Part shown: in pieces, positions 58,607 to 60,905 of the stretch
Layout: every line of letters starts with the position of its first letter
Position numbering within the stretch: position 1 is the stretch's first letter
DNA from: Hadarchaeum sp964343275
GTDB lineage: Archaea; Hadarchaeota; Hadarchaeia; Hadarchaeales; Hadarchaeaceae
DNA: 60,905 nucleotides
Reading direction: 5' to 3'
NCBI GenBank assembly: GCA_964343275.1
Contig: CAYFIY010000002.1
Coordinates: 1 to 60,905, forward strand
The notes under the pieces: model-generated
What the model was told of the DNA's origin: nothing
What the model saw: the letters and a program-made list of their open reading frames with translations, nothing else
The model's database searches: none
Position numbers and translations under genes: made by a program

Positions 58607-59250
58607 TGCCGGCGATAAACCACGTCCCTGATGAAACTATACATCATTGGGCACAGGTTACATCCTTTCGGGTCACAACTCATATCTGGCGTGGACTATA
58701 CGTCTCTGGATTAATCGAGATATCGACCTAATTAGTACAGTTTCATCCTTTGATATTTTACTCTGAATATTTTCTTGCAGTCGGGGAATTCTATGACGTT
58801 TCATCGCACTCTATGCTCATAACTTATTGGCTGTCACCATCTATTTCACCTTGCTAGAGGCTTATAAGGGACTAACGTCGGAAAGTACCTTCTTGGGATC
58901 AAAGTCATAAAGACTGGCGGTTTGAAGGTAAGACTGGTTGAGGCAAGGATAAGAATCAGGGGTGAGATGGTTCTGCTTTCTTTTGATTTGCCGGTGGGCA
59001 TAATTTTTTATTGGAATAAGGTGTGCCTATAATTCTTTGATTATTTTACTGATATTATAAGGTAAATTGTGAAATCGCTAAAAAATGAGATTTCATAAAG
59101 ATCCAAAACTTATAATGGTCGAAGTTTACCATATTCGAAATTGGTCCATGGTGATTTTGAAGATTGCGCGCATTAAGCAAAAAAATACCTATTTCCTCGC
59201 TAGTTTCAATCAAAAATGGTGTTTTCGTATATTCCAATTCCATGTTGAGT
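58607..59250. other. Long gene-poor region after the operon
   Basis: About 640 bases without a supported gene. A 41-codon frame starting ATG 58606 in a TGATG overlap with nuoN (MPAINHVPDETIHHWAQV) and a second starting at 58633 (MKLYIIGHRLHPFGSQLI) overlap in different frames; neither has recognised relatives. A coding-like scrap at about 58910-59033 (LVEARIRIRGEMVLLSFDLP) has no start. The region could hold remnants and the operon terminator. Confidence 0.35.
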
Positions 59251-59706
59251 CTAGGAAGCTTTCCAGCGCGTGAAGTTAGCTCCTCTCCAGTAGACCATCA
59301 GCTCTGGCTTAACTTTAATAACTACATCTTGAGGGGTGTATAGAAGTCGCGTCTCTAGTTTTTCCATCTGAACAAATTTGGGATATTTATTCACAAGCTT
59401 TTCTACTATCTCCCGATATTTTTCGATGTCGAGAATTATGGCGGTGCCCTGAATCATGACACCATAGTTCAAGAAGGGGTTAACTTGGTTTCGAACGTCA
59501 ACTGTCAGGGATACAGAGCTGTTAGACTCTAGAATTTCAACTTTCTTTGAGCGATGGGAAGACAACAGAAAAATTTTGTTGTTGTTCATGTCATAGAAGA
59601 AAAACATGGGGACAACGTGAGGCTCGAGGCCGTCAAACGCGCTGCAAAGATAGGCGAATTTGGCCTCCATTAGGATAGTTTTAATTTGCGGTGGAACTTC
59701 TTCCAT
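59251..59706 (-). CDS. Pyridoxamine-phosphate-oxidase-like flavin/F420-binding protein
   Basis: 151 residues, split-barrel fold. FAYLCSAFDGLEPHVVPMFF, NKIFLLSSHRSKKVEILESN and VSLTVDV give the FMN- or F420-binding pattern. Substrate unknown. Ten bases downstream of a longer paralogue on the same strand. Confidence 0.83.
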   Translation of the reverse strand: MEEVPPQIKTILMEAKFAYLCSAFDGLEPHVVPMFFFYDMNNNKIFLLSSHRSKKVEILESNSSVSLTVDVRNQVNPFLNYGVMIQGTAIILDIEKYREIVEKLVNKYPKFVQMEKLETRLLYTPQDVVIKVKPELMVYWRGANFTRWKAS

Positions 59707-59715
59707 TTAAACACT

Positions 59716-60905
59716 TCAGGTCGGGAGTGAAATTAGTTTTGCTTTCTTCCAATACAATATATTTTCAACCTCTAATCTGATTAATAACCTGCTGAAAAGG
59801 AATGTCGCTCTCCAAGCCGTAGGTAGTAAATGCCCTTTTTCTTGATATTTTCGGATGTATTCGGGATATTTGTTATGAAAAAGTCTCCTTAATCGTAGCA
59901 ATAAAATTGGGTGTGATAACGCTTGAGAAAGACCGTATACAGTAGCTTTTCCCTTCAAAAGCGTGGCGCGATTGTTCATCGGTTCCTGCGGATCCCGAAT
60001 ATCTATAAGAATTGCCGCGTTTTGGTTTTCTCTGACATTTTTGAGTTTTTTTGAAACTTTTGATGTAATTATATAAGCAGATCTACCATCAAAAACGTAG
60101 ATAACCGGTGTCACATGAGGCTGTCCGCGCTTGGTTGATGTTCCAAAGTAAGCAAACCTGCCAGTTTTCAGAAGATCTCTCACTTCATCAGGGAAAAGGG
60201 GGACTTTTCTGAGTTGTAATATAGATGTAAAGCTAAGAATGACAATTATAATGGCGTAGCTAACTAGAAAGGTGTATAGTAGGAAATCAGATATTACTAC
60301 TGGCAGAAGTAAAAATGCTGGAAAAGCCATAACCATGTTTGTCAAGTCAGTCTTTTCCAAGTAATCTAGACTACCATAAGGTACATGTCCTCCCCTTATT
60401 CTCACTCTGTTTTTCATCATAGTTGATCTAAAGAGAGACAAGAGGGAAGTCCATAAGCCCAACCCAACTCGATAGGATACCTCCCAAAGTAACAAAAGGC
60501 TCAGCGCTAGAGGCAAAATGTTCGAGGTTCCCCCAAACCAGTAATTCAAATTTTCTCTTCCAAAAAATAAGATGTAATAAGCAAGTAAAAGCGTGAACAA
60601 GGACCCTGCTGCAGCCTCATAATGCTTTGGACTAAATATGAGGTCTCTATATTTTGATATGATCCCGTGGTCTTCAGGATTTTGCGGCAGCTTTGCCTCT
60701 TTTAGCGGGAGGCTTATGCGGTGAGCAACTGCGCTCCACATAACAACAGCGATAATGGCTAGGGTGCCAAGGATTGCACTCCGCAATGGCAAGGAAAAAA
60801 TAACGACACATAACAGCCCCACAATTTCCATTATTACCAACTGTGTAATCAATGCCCAAAATCTTGAAAGGTAGGAGAAAGGGGGAATGCGGTCAAGGAT
60901 AAACT
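59716..60905 (-). CDS. Membrane protein with C-terminal PNPOx-like domain, 5' end outside window
   Basis: At least 395 residues; the frame is open through the right edge (codons upstream of TTG 60852 read PPFSYLSRFWALITQ), so the start is probably beyond it. Residues up to about 230 contain five or six helices (LLCVVIFSLPLRSAILGTLA, ILPLALSLLLLWEV, AIIIVILSFTSILQL), followed by a split-barrel domain (GRFAYFGTSTKRGQPHVTPV, IITSKVSKKLKNVRENQN, AILIDIRDP). A membrane-bound flavin/F420 enzyme of unknown substrate. Confidence 0.78.
   Translation of the reverse strand, partial: FILDRIPPFSYLSRFWALITQLVIMEIVGLLCVVIFSLPLRSAILGTLAIIAVVMWSAVAHRISLPLKEAKLPQNPEDHGIISKYRDLIFSPKHYEAAAGSLFTLLLAYYILFFGRENLNYWFGGTSNILPLALSLLLLWEVSYRVGLGLWTSLLSLFRSTMMKNRVRIRGGHVPYGSLDYLEKTDLTNMVMAFPAFLLLPVVISDFLLYTFLVSYAIIIVILSFTSILQLRKVPLFPDEVRDLLKTGRFAYFGTSTKRGQPHVTPVIYVFDGRSAYIITSKVSKKLKNVRENQNAAILIDIRDPQEPMNNRATLLKGKATVYGLSQALSHPILLLRLRRLFHNKYPEYIRKYQEKGHLLPTAWRATFLFSRLLIRLEVENILYWKKAKLISLPT

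Overview
This is a gene-dense archaeal chromosome segment. It carries aIF5B, S6e, aIF2-gamma, RpoE'/Spt4, archaeal PheS/PheT, GatE, Orc1/Cdc6, Pelota, archaeal DnaG, a Hef-type helicase and TATA-box promoters. GatE, DnaG and a complete Nuo/Fpo-like set fit an uncultured euryarchaeal-type lineage (Hadarchaeota/MSBL1-like is a guess). No phage, IS element or CRISPR array was recognised.

Region by region: 1-5.8 kb holds a translation/transcription cluster (aIF5B C-terminus, S6e, aIF2-gamma, PIN protein, pyrophosphatase pump, RpoE', and Spt4, only 59 aa). 5.8-12.4 kb has pheS-pheT, a NAD-kinase-like gene and gatE. 12.7-18.2 kb has a CPA2 antiporter with a CBS protein, orc1/cdc6, a tRNA-Pro(CGG) with a probable D-loop intron, a PQQ-propeller protein and cysteine synthase. 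18.2-28.8 kb has a Hef-like helicase, an FAD dehydrogenase, a phosphoesterase, pelota, rimI, dnaG, homoserine dehydrogenase with an ACT protein, and an Hsp20-like protein.

28.9-37.3 kb is a minus-strand respiratory operon: a Tat-exported NarG/DMSO-reductase-type molybdoenzyme, its four-cluster Fe-S subunit, a TorD/NarJ chaperone, an unknown 145-aa protein, a fusion of a CuA cupredoxin with a NapH/NosR-like polyferredoxin membrane protein, and a second CuA cupredoxin. No haem subunit is present, so the electron route appears to use copper and iron-sulfur centres. 37.3-45.5 kb is mixed: a primase-like protein, a solitary LAGLIDADG protein, TyrS, two protein-glycosylation genes, and clear gene decay (zinc ribbon, and a MinD-like gene split by about 1 kb containing a nitroreductase).

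45.9-58.6 kb is the most striking region: one uninterrupted plus-strand operon joining an Mrp antiporter module (E,F,G,MbhD-like,MbhE-like,B,C,D) to a complex I/Fpo-like module (M-like,A,B,C,D,H,I,J,K,N) with no NADH- or F420-input subunit and no nickel site. Full-length NuoL is missing; two small paralogous proteins resembling only its C-terminal lateral-helix domain are encoded separately. The right end holds two flavin-binding PNPOx-like genes, the last running off the window.

Several real genes lack an ATG/GTG/TTG where one is expected and offer ATT or ATA instead, and one gene pair is interrupted by an in-frame TGA; these could be unusual initiation/recoding or sequence errors.
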